A DNA stretch of 64,000 bases, taken from contig NZ_JANUCT010000014.1 in NCBI RefSeq assembly GCF_024808875.1, positions 19,356 through 83,355 of the forward strand, written 5' to 3'. The DNA is from Methylohalomonas lacus. Its GTDB lineage: Bacteria > Pseudomonadota > Gammaproteobacteria > Methylohalomonadales > Methylohalomonadaceae. The position numbers and the translations under genes are program-made. Positions 40,050 to 48,984 of this stretch are shown here, piece by piece; the first letter of the stretch is position 1, and the number at the start of each line of letters is the position of its first letter. The notes beneath the pieces were generated by a model. The model was not told where the DNA came from, did no database searches, and was given only the letters and a program-made list of their open reading frames with translations.

Positions 40050-41273
40050 ATGCAACACCAGATCGTCATTATCGGCGGTGGTGCCGCGGGCATTACCGTC
40101 GCTGCCAGTCTTGCACGTAAACGTCCCGCGCTCGATATTGTTATTGTCGAGCCCGCCGACAGTCACTATTACCAGCCGGCTTTCACCCTGGTCGGGGGCG
40201 GCGCCTACGATGTAAACAAGACGCGCCGCCCTGAAAGGGATTGCATACCGCCCGGGGTAACCTGGATTCAGACAGCCGCCCGTGAAATCGAACCTGCCCG
40301 CAACCGAGTGCTGCTGGCGGATGGCCGCCAGCTGGGCTATGAGCACCTGGTCGTGTGCCCGGGCCTGCAGCTGGACTGGCACAACATCGACGGACTGGAA
40401 CAGACGCTGGGGCACAACGGCGTCTGCAGCAATTATCTGTCGGAGTACGCAGCCTATACCTGGGAGTGCCTGCAGCAGTTCAGCGGCGGTACGGCCCTGT
40501 TTACGCAGCCGGCGATGCCAATCAAGTGTGCCGGTGCACCGCAGAAAATAATGTACCTCGCCTGTGATCACTGGCGCCAACGCGGCATGCTTGAAAACGC
40601 GGCCGTCCATTTCTGCCTGCAGGGTGCCGCCCTGTTTGGCGTGCCCGAGTTTGTGCCGCCGTTGCAGCGGGTTGTCGACCGTTATGGCATACAGGTCGAC
40701 TATGGCAATGACCTGGTCGCCGTCGACGGGCCGAACAAGCAGGCCACATTCGCAGTCAAGGACGGTGACGGCAATACGACGCACGTCACACGCGCGTTTG
40801 ACATGTTGCATGTCACGCCACCGCAGAGCGCGCCGGATTTCATCAAAACCAGCCCGCTCGCCAATGAGGCCGGCTGGGTTGATGTCGATCAGGCGACCCT
40901 GCGGCACAACCACTACGAAAACATCTACGGCCTGGGCGACGTCGCCGGTACGCCGAACTCGAAAACGGCGGCTGCGGTGCGCAAGCAGGCGCCGGTGGTG
41001 GTCAATAATCTCATCGCCGCCATAGATGGCCCTGATCGCCACTGCGTCTACGACGGCTACAGTTCCTGTCCCCTGGTGACCAGCTATCGGTCGGTCATTC
41101 TGGCCGAGTTTCGCTACGGTGGTGAAGTCACACCGAGTTTTCCCGTGGACCCGTATCGCGAGCGCTACAGCATGTGGCTGTTGAAACGCTACGGTCTGCC
41201 GCCGCTGTACTGGGACTACATGCTGAAGGGCTATGAAATGGATATACCCCATAAGGCCAGACAGCCGGAATGA
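40050..41273 (+). CDS. sqr: Type II sulfide:quinone oxidoreductase
   Basis: Membrane-bound FAD enzyme of 407 residues that oxidises sulfide and passes electrons to quinone, leaving persulfide. The FAD loop is IIGGGAAGITVAASLA. The likely catalytic Cys pair is Cys160 (PIKCAGAPQK) and Cys340 (YDGYSSCPLVTSY), the arrangement of the mitochondrial SQOR type; Cys126 (VCSNY) is extra. The second FAD contact is IYGLGDVAGTPNSKT. The gene starts a three-gene operon with overlapping starts, ending in a persulfide dioxygenase, as in sulfide detoxification pathways. Confidence 0.92.
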   Translation: MQHQIVIIGGGAAGITVAASLARKRPALDIVIVEPADSHYYQPAFTLVGGGAYDVNKTRRPERDCIPPGVTWIQTAAREIEPARNRVLLADGRQLGYEHLVVCPGLQLDWHNIDGLEQTLGHNGVCSNYLSEYAAYTWECLQQFSGGTALFTQPAMPIKCAGAPQKIMYLACDHWRQRGMLENAAVHFCLQGAALFGVPEFVPPLQRVVDRYGIQVDYGNDLVAVDGPNKQATFAVKDGDGNTTHVTRAFDMLHVTPPQSAPDFIKTSPLANEAGWVDVDQATLRHNHYENIYGLGDVAGTPNSKTAAAVRKQAPVVVNNLIAAIDGPDRHCVYDGYSSCPLVTSYRSVILAEFRYGGEVTPSFPVDPYRERYSMWLLKRYGLPPLYWDYMLKGYEMDIPHKARQPE

Positions 41274-42118
41274 TGGCGATACTGCTGGGCATCATCGTCG
41301 GACTGGCGCTGGGGTTGACCGGCGGCGGCGGCTCGATCCTGGCAGTACCGTTACTGATCTACGGCCTGGATGTGGCGCCGAAAAGTGCAATTACGCTATC
41401 GCTCGCGGTGGTGGCGTTGACAGCGCTGTTCGGTGCATTGATGGCCTGGCGCCATCGACTGCTGGAGTTGCGTGCGGCGATGATATTTTCGGCGGCCGGC
41501 ATAGTGGCGGCGCCGGCCGGCATTTTACTCGGTGATCAGGTGTCGGATCGGTGGCTGCTGATCGGATTTGCCGTACTGATGATGATCGTGGCACTGCGCA
41601 TGCTGGCTAACGCCCTGCGTCATCCCGAACAAGCCAGCGTCGTGCGTGCCGATTTCGAGCATGTGGGGCTGAATGATACCGGCACTGTGTGCCATTACAG
41701 TCATGACGGCCGGCTACGACTGACAGCACCCTGCGGACTGGTGCTGGCGTTGATGGGAGTGCTGGCCGGTCTGTTGTCGGGCCTGTTCGGGGTTGGTGGC
41801 GGTTTTGTCATCGTACCGGCGCTGATGCTGGTTACCGAGATGAGTATACATCGGGCCGTGGCGACATCCTTGCTTGTCATCACCCTGGTAGGCCTAAGCG
41901 GCACGGCGTCGGCGCTGGCTGGCGATCGGCCGCTGGACTGGTTTGTTGGCGGCCTGTTTCTCATTGGCGGCCTGATTGGCATGGGACTCGGCCGCGCTGT
42001 TGCGCACCGACTCGCCGGTCCGCGTCTGCAACAGTTGTTCGCGCTGGTGATGATCGCGGTAGCGACTTATCTATTGATGCAACAGTGGGCGGTAATGCCC
42101 ACGGGAGTGATGACATGA
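41270..42118 (+). CDS. TauE/SafE family sulfite/sulfonate exporter-like membrane protein
   Basis: Inner-membrane protein of 282 residues with about eight helices and the duplicated TauE/SafE signature: GLTGGGGSILAVPLLIY near residue 17 and GLFGVGGGFVIVPALML near 170. Its start overlaps the SQR stop by 4 bp, and its stop overlaps the dioxygenase start by 4 bp. Exporting sulfite made by the dioxygenase is the natural role in this context; this is inference. Confidence 0.88.
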   Translation: MMAILLGIIVGLALGLTGGGGSILAVPLLIYGLDVAPKSAITLSLAVVALTALFGALMAWRHRLLELRAAMIFSAAGIVAAPAGILLGDQVSDRWLLIGFAVLMMIVALRMLANALRHPEQASVVRADFEHVGLNDTGTVCHYSHDGRLRLTAPCGLVLALMGVLAGLLSGLFGVGGGFVIVPALMLVTEMSIHRAVATSLLVITLVGLSGTASALAGDRPLDWFVGGLFLIGGLIGMGLGRAVAHRLAGPRLQQLFALVMIAVATYLLMQQWAVMPTGVMT

Positions 42119-42822
42119 TTTTCAGACAGGTTTATGACCATACCTCGAGTACCTATACCTACATTATGGCCTCGGGACATGGGCGCGAGGGCCTGATCAT
42201 CGATCCGGTCAAGGAGCTTGCCGACACCTATCTGACCATAATCGAGCAACTGGATCTGAAGCTGGTGCGCGCGATTGATACGCACACTCACGCCGATCAT
42301 GTGACTGCGCTGGGCGATCTGCGCGAGCAGACCGGCTGCCAGACCTACATGGGCAAATACAGCAAGGCAGATTGTGTATCGGTATACGTGGACGAGGACG
42401 AGATTATCGATGCGGACGGCATCAAGCTGCGCGCGATCTATACACCGGGGCATACCAATGAGTCATTCAGCTTTTTGATCGAAGACGGCGGCCCGACCAT
42501 GGTATTTACCGGCGATGTATTGCTGATTCGTGGCAGCGGCAGAACCGACTTCCAGGGCGGCGATCCGCACAAGTCATATGATTCGATTGTGAACAAGCTC
42601 TTCACGCTGAACGACGAGACACTGGTGTATCCGGCGCATGACTACAAGGGCTGGACGGCCTCGAGTATCGGTGAGGAGAAACGCTTCAATACGCGCCTGG
42701 CGGGCAAGAGTGAAGCCGAGTATGTGGACATCATGAACAAGCTGAATCTGCCGGATCCTAAACTCATGGATGAGGCCATCCCGGCCAATCTCGCGTGCGG
42801 CAACATCAGGCAGGCATCATAA
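42115..42822 (+). CDS. ETHE1-type persulfide dioxygenase
   Basis: Metallo-beta-lactamase-fold non-haem iron enzyme of 235 residues that oxidises glutathione persulfide to sulfite. The motif THTHADHVTAL gives His57/His59/Asp61/His62, with His113 in PGHTNES, Asp134 in FTGDVLLIRG, and His175 in VYPAHDYKG. GSGRTDFQGGD is typical of ETHE1. The ATG at 42115 overlaps the TauE gene stop and has GGGAG upstream. Rhodanese is not in the cluster. Confidence 0.92.
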   Translation: MIFRQVYDHTSSTYTYIMASGHGREGLIIDPVKELADTYLTIIEQLDLKLVRAIDTHTHADHVTALGDLREQTGCQTYMGKYSKADCVSVYVDEDEIIDADGIKLRAIYTPGHTNESFSFLIEDGGPTMVFTGDVLLIRGSGRTDFQGGDPHKSYDSIVNKLFTLNDETLVYPAHDYKGWTASSIGEEKRFNTRLAGKSEAEYVDIMNKLNLPDPKLMDEAIPANLACGNIRQAS

Positions 42823-42868
42823 CGGCCTAAGGCTGACTGTATACCTTGTCTGGCGGGTAACGGCCTGT

Positions 42869-43327
42869 TTATTCGAGGGCGAGGATGTAATCCCACTGCT
42901 GTTTGGTAACCGGCATGATCGACAGGCGGTTGCCCTTTTGCACCAGTTTCATGTCGGCGAGTGCCTGATGTTCCTTGAGCTCCTGCAGGGTAATCGTACG
43001 CTTGAACGTGCGCTTGAACTTGACGTCGACCAAAAACCAGCGCGGCTTGTCCGGGTCGCTTTTCGGATCGTAGTGGCTGTCTTCCGGATCGAACGCGGTC
43101 GGATCGGGATAGGCTTCGGAAGCGACGGTCGCTATTCCGACGATGCCGGGCTCGGCACAGTTGGAATGATAGAAAAACACCAGGTCGCCCTTGCGCATGT
43201 CATCGCGCATGAAATTGCGCGCCTGGTAGTTACGCACGCCATCCCACGGTTCGGTCTTGTTCGGCCGCGATTTCAGATCATCGATACTGAAAGTCGACGG
43301 TTCGGATTTCATCAGCCAGTAGTTCAT
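42869..43327 (-). CDS. EVE domain-containing protein
   Basis: Small soluble protein of 152 residues, a single EVE (PUA-like) domain: MNYWLMKSEPSTFSIDDL, WDGVRNYQARNFMRDDM, GDLVFFYHSN and KPRWFLVDVKF. EVE domains bind modified bases in nucleic acids. It lies downstream of 6S RNA on the same strand, where many gammaproteobacteria have a 5-formyltetrahydrofolate cyclo-ligase gene and then EVE. A partial family B head (GGTTAATTGGTGATTAG) lies in the gap upstream. Confidence 0.9.
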   Translation of the reverse strand: MNYWLMKSEPSTFSIDDLKSRPNKTEPWDGVRNYQARNFMRDDMRKGDLVFFYHSNCAEPGIVGIATVASEAYPDPTAFDPEDSHYDPKSDPDKPRWFLVDVKFKRTFKRTITLQELKEHQALADMKLVQKGNRLSIMPVTKQQWDYILALE

Positions 43328-43471
43328 GGTGAGTTAACTGGTTAATTGGTGATTAGTGACTGGTAAAAGAAAAACAAAATTAAAGTTGCTGGCACGGCTG
43401 AACTTGGCGCTTTGATCAGCCGGTGGTGTTCTGTTCAGGGACGATTGATGCGTTACAGGAAAAATTAGGGA

Positions 43472-43660
43472 GGGTATCAACCGCAATGCCGCTGCGGGCC
43501 GGTGCCTTGAACCGAAGGTTCAAGTGGGAACAGCGGGTGGGGTATCAGGCTTTCCACTCGAAGGTGGACATGCTCAACAACCCCACGGTTAGTTCCCGGC
43601 ATAGTACAGCATAGGCTCAAGCTTCTCTAGCCCAGATAACGTACACCGCAGAAGATACCC
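43472..43660 (-). ncRNA. ssrS: 6S RNA
   Basis: The transcript binds and inhibits sigma-70 RNA polymerase in stationary phase. On the minus strand the ends pair exactly: GGGTATC (43660-43654) with GATACCC (43478-43472), then TGCGGTG with CATTGCG. Inside are the conserved GTTGAGCATG, the apical hairpin CTTGAACCTTCGGTTCAAG and the CCCGCAGCGGCAT segment of E. coli 6S. Length is about 189 nt (184 in E. coli). It lies 52 bp after zapA, the standard location. A TTTAAT-like -10 element lies just upstream. Confidence 0.92.
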
Positions 43661-43712
43661 ATAATTAAATCGTTTTGCCGCCTTGTCATTTCGCTGCGAA
43701 TGGCTGTCTGCT

Positions 43713-44015
43713 TCAGGCCGGCGCGCGGTTCAGCGCTTCTTCAATTTTCTGGCGCAGGCGCCGCACATCGTCATCCACCTTTGAAGTATAGTCCTTATTC
43801 CGATTCTCGTGGTCGATTAATTCGTGCGCCATGTGTAAGGCAGCCATGACCGCGATTCGTTCCGTACCGATAACGCTGCCGCTGTTACGCACCTCGGTGC
43901 ATTTCTGGTTCAGCATCTTGACGGCCGCATGCAACTGTTCCTTCTCGCCTTCCTCGCAGGCAATCAGGTATTCCTTGTCCATGATGGTGACACTGACGGG
44001 CTTGGCTTCACTCAT
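43713..44015 (-). CDS. zapA: Cell division protein ZapA
   Basis: Cytoplasmic protein of 100 residues that crosslinks FtsZ filaments. The N-terminal VSVTIMDKEYLIACEEGEKEQL head and the coiled-coil C-terminus (about 60-98, HENRNKDYTSKVDDDVRRLR) match ZapA. The start overlaps the upstream small coiled-coil gene by 4 bp (44012-44015). 6S RNA follows, as in E. coli. Confidence 0.93.
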   Translation of the reverse strand: MSEAKPVSVTIMDKEYLIACEEGEKEQLHAAVKMLNQKCTEVRNSGSVIGTERIAVMAALHMAHELIDHENRNKDYTSKVDDDVRRLRQKIEEALNRAPA

Positions 44016-44236
44016 GAGCGGGACTCCATGGCACGCAAGCGGGCGATCATCGATTCAATCCGGGTGCGGGCCTGTTCGGTTTTTTCTATCAGTGCGGCCC
44101 GTTCCGACATCAGCGATTCCTGCTGGTTACGCAACGCCGAATTTTCAGTCTGCAGTTCATTGACTGTGCTGATCAGCTTGTCGACCTGCGCCTCAAGGCT
44201 GGCCAGGTCCATTTGATTGCCGTTGTTATTATCCAT
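44012..44236 (-). CDS. ZapB-like coiled-coil protein (TIGR02449 type)
   Basis: A 74-residue protein that is almost wholly coiled coil: MDLASLEAQVDKLISTVNEL, then TENSALRNQQESLMSERAAL. A small family of this kind is regularly found upstream of zapA in gammaproteobacteria. A role as a division-ring partner like ZapB is inferred from size, structure and the ATGA coupling with zapA. The 256-bp gap upstream (44237-44492) carries the divergent promoters for this operon and ygfB; a hydrophobic open frame there is not convincing. Confidence 0.8.
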   Translation of the reverse strand: MDNNNGNQMDLASLEAQVDKLISTVNELQTENSALRNQQESLMSERAALIEKTEQARTRIESMIARLRAMESRS

Positions 44237-44492
44237 GGTACAGGTTCGCGCGGCTCATCAATCGTTGCATTGGGCGGTTGTTTGCCACCATCAATCATGA
44301 CCGCCAGCAAGCACGGTTTCGTCAATATAGAATGGTGGCAATATGCGGTCAACAGCAGGCCGATCCAGGCTACGCCGGCAGCGGTGTTACCGACAAGCAT
44401 AATGCGCTAGCATTGCATCAGCATGACCTGTCCCGACAATACCCGCGCGCGCCTGACTTGGCCGCCATCAGAGCCTTTAATTAATATAAACC

Positions 44493-45032
44493 ATGACATC
44501 AACCAGCAAGAATTACGCTGAGCTCGAGGACCTGCTGAACCGGCTGGGTGCGCCGATTGGCCCGTCCGAGTGCCATGGCTTCATCTGCGCCCAGCTGTGC
44601 ACCAGCGCCGAACCGGACAGTCGCAGTTGGCGCGAGTGTCTGGGTGCCGAGGGCGAGGAAGCCGAGGCAACACTGCGGCGTATCAGCGACGCCAGTGGCG
44701 AGGACCTGGCGTCAACGGAGTTCACCTTTGAGCCCATGCTGCCGTCGGAGGAAGCGACCCTGGCGGTGCGCGCCGATGCTCTGGCGGCCTGGTGTCGCGG
44801 TTTTCTGTTCGGTCTCGGTAACGGCGGCCTGACCGAGGCGGGGCTCAGTGGCGACTGCCGCGAGCTGGTCGAAGACATAGAACGCATCAGCCGGGCGCGC
44901 GTTGAACTGGAGCAGGGCGAGGAGTTTGCCTTGCTGGAGCTTGTCGAATTCGTACGCGTGGGCGCCATGACCGTGTTCCAGGAACTCAAACCGATGCGCA
45001 CCCCGAGCCAGGGACAACCGAGTCTGCATTAG
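44493..45032 (+). CDS. ygfB: UPF0149 family protein YgfB
   Basis: Soluble helical protein of 179 residues of the YgfB/YecA family: LEDLLNRLGAPIGPSECHGF, the second CHGF-like region AWCRGFLFGLG, and an acidic C-terminus. In Pseudomonas aeruginosa YgfB affects expression of cell-wall recycling genes; the role here is unknown. It directly abuts pepP (stop TAG then ATG), the conserved ygfB-pepP-ubiH-ubiI order. Confidence 0.9.
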   Translation: MTSTSKNYAELEDLLNRLGAPIGPSECHGFICAQLCTSAEPDSRSWRECLGAEGEEAEATLRRISDASGEDLASTEFTFEPMLPSEEATLAVRADALAAWCRGFLFGLGNGGLTEAGLSGDCRELVEDIERISRARVELEQGEEFALLELVEFVRVGAMTVFQELKPMRTPSQGQPSLH

Positions 45033-46358
45033 ATGAACAGCGATCAGAAAGAATACCAGCGCCGCCGCAAGCGGCTCATGGATCTCATGAATACCGGTGC
45101 GATCGCCATTCTGCCGTCGGCACCGGTGCGCGTGCGCAATCGCGATGTCGAGTATCCCTACCGTCCCGACAGTGACTTCTATTACCTGACCGGCTTCCCG
45201 GAACCGGAAGCCGTGGCGGTACTCATACCGGACCGGCCGCAGGGAGAATACGTGCTGTTCTGCCGCGAGCGCGACCCGCAACGCGAGCAATGGGACGGCT
45301 ACCGCGCGGGACTCGAGGGTGCCTGCGAGATTTACGGCGCCGACGACGCCTTTCCGTTCGATGATCTCGACGACATTCTGCCGGGCCTGCTGGAAAACCG
45401 CGAACGCATCTTTTACACCATGGGCATGGACGCGGCGTTCGACCAGCGCGTGGTCAAGTGGCTGAACCTGGTGCGCGAACGCGTGCGCACCGGCGTTACC
45501 GCACCGGCCGAGTTCGTCAGCCTGCAGCATTACCTGCACGAGATGCGCCTGTACAAGAGCGCTGCCGAGATCAAACTGATGCGCCAGGCCGCGAGCATTT
45601 CCGCCGGCGCCCACGAGCGGGCCATGCGTGCCTGCCAGCCGGGCATGACCGAGTACCAGCTGGAAGCCGAACTCACCCACGAGTTCATGCGCCACGGCGC
45701 GCGCGCGCCGGCGTACCCGTCGATCGTCGGCGGCGGCGCCAATGGCTGTATCCTGCACTACATCGAAAACAGTGCCACCCTGGCCGACGGCGACCTGGTG
45801 TTGATCGATGCTGGCTGTGAATACGGCTGCTACGCCAGCGACATCACCCGCACCTTCCCGATCAACGGCCACTACAGCGACGCCCAGCGCGAGGTCTACA
45901 ACATTGTGCTCGAGGCGCAGGCCGCCGCTATCAAAAAGGTCAAGCCGGGCAATCACTGGAACGACCCGCACGAGGCGGCGGTGAAGGTGCTCACCAAAGG
46001 ACTGGTCGAACTCGGCATTCTTGAGGGCAAGGTGACTGAGCTGGTCAAGCAACAGGCCTATAGCCCGTATTACATGCACCGTACCGGTCACTGGCTGGGC
46101 ATGGATGTGCACGACGTCGGCGATTACAAGGTCGACAGCCAGTGGCGCCTGCTGGAGCCGGGCATGGTCATGACCGTCGAGCCTGGCCTGTACCTTAAGG
46201 CCGATATCCCGGGCCTGCCACGGCGCTGGCACAACATCGGTATCCGCATCGAGGACGATGTGCTGGTGACGAAGGATGGCCACGAGGTCATCACTGCCGC
46301 CGCGCCCAAGGATCCCGATGCCATCGAGTCGCTGATGGCCGCGGCGCAAGCGGCCTGA
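45033..46358 (+). CDS. pepP: Xaa-Pro aminopeptidase PepP
   Basis: Cytoplasmic manganese peptidase of 441 residues (E. coli 441) that removes N-terminal residues before proline. The N-terminal half has RNRDVEYPYRPDSDFYYLTG. The pita-bread catalytic half carries the metal ligands in LIDAGCEYGCYASDITRTFP, HRTGHWLGMDVHDVG, TVEPGLYL and IGIRIEDDVLV. The start directly follows the ygfB stop, so translation is probably coupled. Confidence 0.95.
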   Translation: MNSDQKEYQRRRKRLMDLMNTGAIAILPSAPVRVRNRDVEYPYRPDSDFYYLTGFPEPEAVAVLIPDRPQGEYVLFCRERDPQREQWDGYRAGLEGACEIYGADDAFPFDDLDDILPGLLENRERIFYTMGMDAAFDQRVVKWLNLVRERVRTGVTAPAEFVSLQHYLHEMRLYKSAAEIKLMRQAASISAGAHERAMRACQPGMTEYQLEAELTHEFMRHGARAPAYPSIVGGGANGCILHYIENSATLADGDLVLIDAGCEYGCYASDITRTFPINGHYSDAQREVYNIVLEAQAAAIKKVKPGNHWNDPHEAAVKVLTKGLVELGILEGKVTELVKQQAYSPYYMHRTGHWLGMDVHDVGDYKVDSQWRLLEPGMVMTVEPGLYLKADIPGLPRRWHNIGIRIEDDVLVTKDGHEVITAAAPKDPDAIESLMAAAQAA

Positions 46359-46371
46359 GCCGTGCCCTGCG

Positions 46372-47574
46372 ATGACCGCCCCACGGACCGCCGTTGACTA
46401 CGATGTCCTGATCGCCGGCGCCGGCGCGGTCGGCGCCAGCCTCGCCTGCGCGCTGGCCGGCTCGGCCCAGCGCGTGGCGGTGATCGAGGCGTCGCCGCCG
46501 CCGGCAGATGACCGCGCCGATGGCCGCGGCCTGGCGCTGTCACTGGCCTCGCAGCAGGTGCTGGAACGCATCGGCGTATGGCCGGCACTGGCCGTGCACA
46601 GCAACCCGATTCGCCACATCCACGTCAGCCACCGCGGCCACTTTGGCAGTGTGCGCCTCGATGCCGATCTGCTGAATACCGATGCGCTCGGCCAGGTGGT
46701 GCCTGCAGCGCGGCTGGGCCGCGCCTTGCTGGACCGCCTGCAGTCAGCGGCCAACATCGACTTCCTCTGCCCGGCGCGGCTGACCGCGCTGGAACAGGAC
46801 GCCGCCGGCGTGAGCGTGCGTATTGACGCGGGTGACACCGGTGAGCGCCAGCTGCGCGCCCATCTGCTGGTCGGCGCCGACGGCAGCCAGTCACGGGTGC
46901 GCGAGCTGTGCGGCATCGGCACCCGTACCAAAGACTACGGCCAGACCGCCATCGTCAGCAGCGTCCGCGGCGAGCAGCCGCACGCCGACACCGCCTGGGA
47001 GCGTTTCACCGACAGCGGCCCGTGCGCCCTGCTGCCGCTGGCCGACGGCCGCCTGGTCAGCGTCTGCTGCGTCGCCAGCGCCGACGCCGATCGCGTACAG
47101 GCGCTGGCCGATAGCGACTACATCGAGTTCCTGACGGATCGCTGCGGCCGCCGGCTCGGCCGCTTCACCGAGGCCGGGCCGCGCCAGGCCTACCCGCTGC
47201 GGTTGATCGAGAGCGAACGCCAGCGTGACGGCCGCGTGCTGCTGCTCGGCAACAGCGTCCATACCGTGCACCCGAACGCCGCGCAGGGGTTCAACCTCGG
47301 CCTGCACGATGCCGCCGCGCTTGCGGCACGCTTGCAGGATGATAGCGGTGATCCCGGTGCTGCCGAGCGGCTGACGAACTACCTGCGCGAACGCCGGCCG
47401 ATCCAGAAACGCGTCGTGCGCCTGACCGACAGCCTCGCCTGGCTGTTCTACCGGCCGCACCCGGTCATCGGCCCGGCGCGCTCGCTGGCCATGCTGGCGC
47501 TCGATCTGTCGCCGGCGGCGAAAAGATTCTTCGCCCGCCGCACGGCGGGCATCAACCAGCGTTTCGGGTCGTGA
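46372..47574 (+). CDS. ubiH: 2-octaprenyl-6-methoxyphenol hydroxylase UbiH
   Basis: FAD monooxygenase of 400 residues, one of the aerobic ring hydroxylases of ubiquinone synthesis. The Rossmann FAD loop is VLIAGAGAVGASLACALAG, the DG motif LVGADGSQSRVREL, and the second FAD contact VLLLGNSVHTVHPNAAQGFN. It lies 13 bp after pepP and overlaps the next hydroxylase by 4 bp. UbiH rather than UbiF is inferred from gene order. Confidence 0.92.
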   Translation: MTAPRTAVDYDVLIAGAGAVGASLACALAGSAQRVAVIEASPPPADDRADGRGLALSLASQQVLERIGVWPALAVHSNPIRHIHVSHRGHFGSVRLDADLLNTDALGQVVPAARLGRALLDRLQSAANIDFLCPARLTALEQDAAGVSVRIDAGDTGERQLRAHLLVGADGSQSRVRELCGIGTRTKDYGQTAIVSSVRGEQPHADTAWERFTDSGPCALLPLADGRLVSVCCVASADADRVQALADSDYIEFLTDRCGRRLGRFTEAGPRQAYPLRLIESERQRDGRVLLLGNSVHTVHPNAAQGFNLGLHDAAALAARLQDDSGDPGAAERLTNYLRERRPIQKRVVRLTDSLAWLFYRPHPVIGPARSLAMLALDLSPAAKRFFARRTAGINQRFGS

Positions 47575-48803
47575 CCATGGCAGCGTCGACGAGTCCGGGT
47601 TTCGATACCGACGTGGCTGTCATCGGCGCCGGCCTCGCCGGCGGCGTGCTGGCCCTGTTGCTGCGCCAGGCCGGTTTCGCGGTCACGCTGATCGAGGCGC
47701 GCGAGCCACAACCGGTCAGCGACGCGCCGGATCCGCGTGCGCTGGCGGTCACCCCAGCATCGCGCGCCATCCTCGAACAGGTCGGCGTCTGGGCGGCGCT
47801 GCCACCGGAACGCATCAGCACGTTTCACGGCATGCAGGCCTGGGATGCCTACGGCGCGATCGCCTTCGACGACCGCGACGTCGGCGAGCCGGCGCTGGGT
47901 TACATCATCGAAAGCCCGGTACTGCAGGCGGCGCTGGAGGCGGTTCTGGGACGCGACGCCGGACTCGGCTGGCAGCGTCCGGCCGGCGTCGAGCGCCTGC
48001 AGGCCGAGCTGCAGTGCATCCGGCTCGGCCTGGACAACGGTGACTCGCTGACGGCACGCCTGGCGGTCGGTGCCGACGGCCGCCAGTCGCGTTCACGCCT
48101 GCTCGCCGGCATCAGCTATCACGAACAGCCGTATCCGCAGAAGGCGCTGGCCGCGGTGGTGACCTGCGAACAGCCGCATGAACAGATCGCGCGGCAACGT
48201 TTTCTCGGCGACAGCGTGCTGGCGTTCCTGCCGCTGGCCGACAGCCACCAGTGCGGCATTGTCTGGTCGACACCGGCGGCGCGCGCCGACGAACTGCTGG
48301 CCATGGACGAGGCGGCATTTGCCGAGACCCTGGCTACAGCCTTCGAGCGGCGCCTGGGGACGGTAACGGCGGTTGGCCGGCGCGGCGCCTTCCCATTGCT
48401 GCAGGCCGAGGCGGATCGCTACGTCGGTGAACGCTTCGCGCTGGTCGGCGATGCCGCCCACAGCATCCACCCGCTGGCCGGCCAGGGTGCCAACCTGGGC
48501 TGGCTGGACGCCGCCTGCCTGGCCGAGGTTCTGGCCGCAGACGCCGCCGGCGAAAGCCGCGATCCGGGACACGCGCGCCGACTGCGGCGTTACGCGCGCT
48601 GGCGCATGAGCGAGAACCGCATCATGCAGCAGGCCCTGGACGGGCTGTATCGACTGTTCCGCCGCGACGAATGGCCGCTGCGGGCGCTGCGCGGGCTGGG
48701 ACTGCGGCTGACGGATCATAGCGGGCCGCTGAAGAAACTGCTGATACGCCACGCCATGGGCCGGGCCGGTGATCTGCCGAGGATAGTAACGGGAAAACCG
48801 TGA
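47571..48803 (+). CDS. ubiI: Ubiquinone hydroxylase UbiI/VisC family
   Basis: Paralogous FAD monooxygenase of 410 residues for another ring hydroxylation in ubiquinone synthesis (C5 in E. coli). Motifs are AVIGAGLAGGVLALLLRQAG, AVGADGRQSRSRLLAG and LVGDAAHSIHPLAGQGANLG. The frame opens at GTG 47571, overlapping the ubiH stop; an ATG at 47577 is an equally likely start. Which ring position it hydroxylates cannot be told from the sequence. Confidence 0.9.
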   Translation: MTMAASTSPGFDTDVAVIGAGLAGGVLALLLRQAGFAVTLIEAREPQPVSDAPDPRALAVTPASRAILEQVGVWAALPPERISTFHGMQAWDAYGAIAFDDRDVGEPALGYIIESPVLQAALEAVLGRDAGLGWQRPAGVERLQAELQCIRLGLDNGDSLTARLAVGADGRQSRSRLLAGISYHEQPYPQKALAAVVTCEQPHEQIARQRFLGDSVLAFLPLADSHQCGIVWSTPAARADELLAMDEAAFAETLATAFERRLGTVTAVGRRGAFPLLQAEADRYVGERFALVGDAAHSIHPLAGQGANLGWLDAACLAEVLAADAAGESRDPGHARRLRRYARWRMSENRIMQQALDGLYRLFRRDEWPLRALRGLGLRLTDHSGPLKKLLIRHAMGRAGDLPRIVTGKP

Positions 48804-48984
48804 CCGGTGAGTAATGGCTACCGGCAACAGGGATTGAGCCAGTGTATGCGGTAGAATCTACGCTCTGGCCAATGCGGTGAAAATTCTTTATAAATACGCC
48901 CCCGCTCCGGTCGCTACACCCGGTCGTTTTTCACCGATTAGCAGTCACATAACCAAAAGCCATCAATCACGACGCACCAGCCGA

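Noticed and set aside
44173..44400. 75-codon hydrophobic frame on the minus strand upstream of the zapB-like gene
   Set aside because: It overlaps the zapB-like start, has no clear ribosome site, and the hydrophobic stretch is short; no family resemblance.
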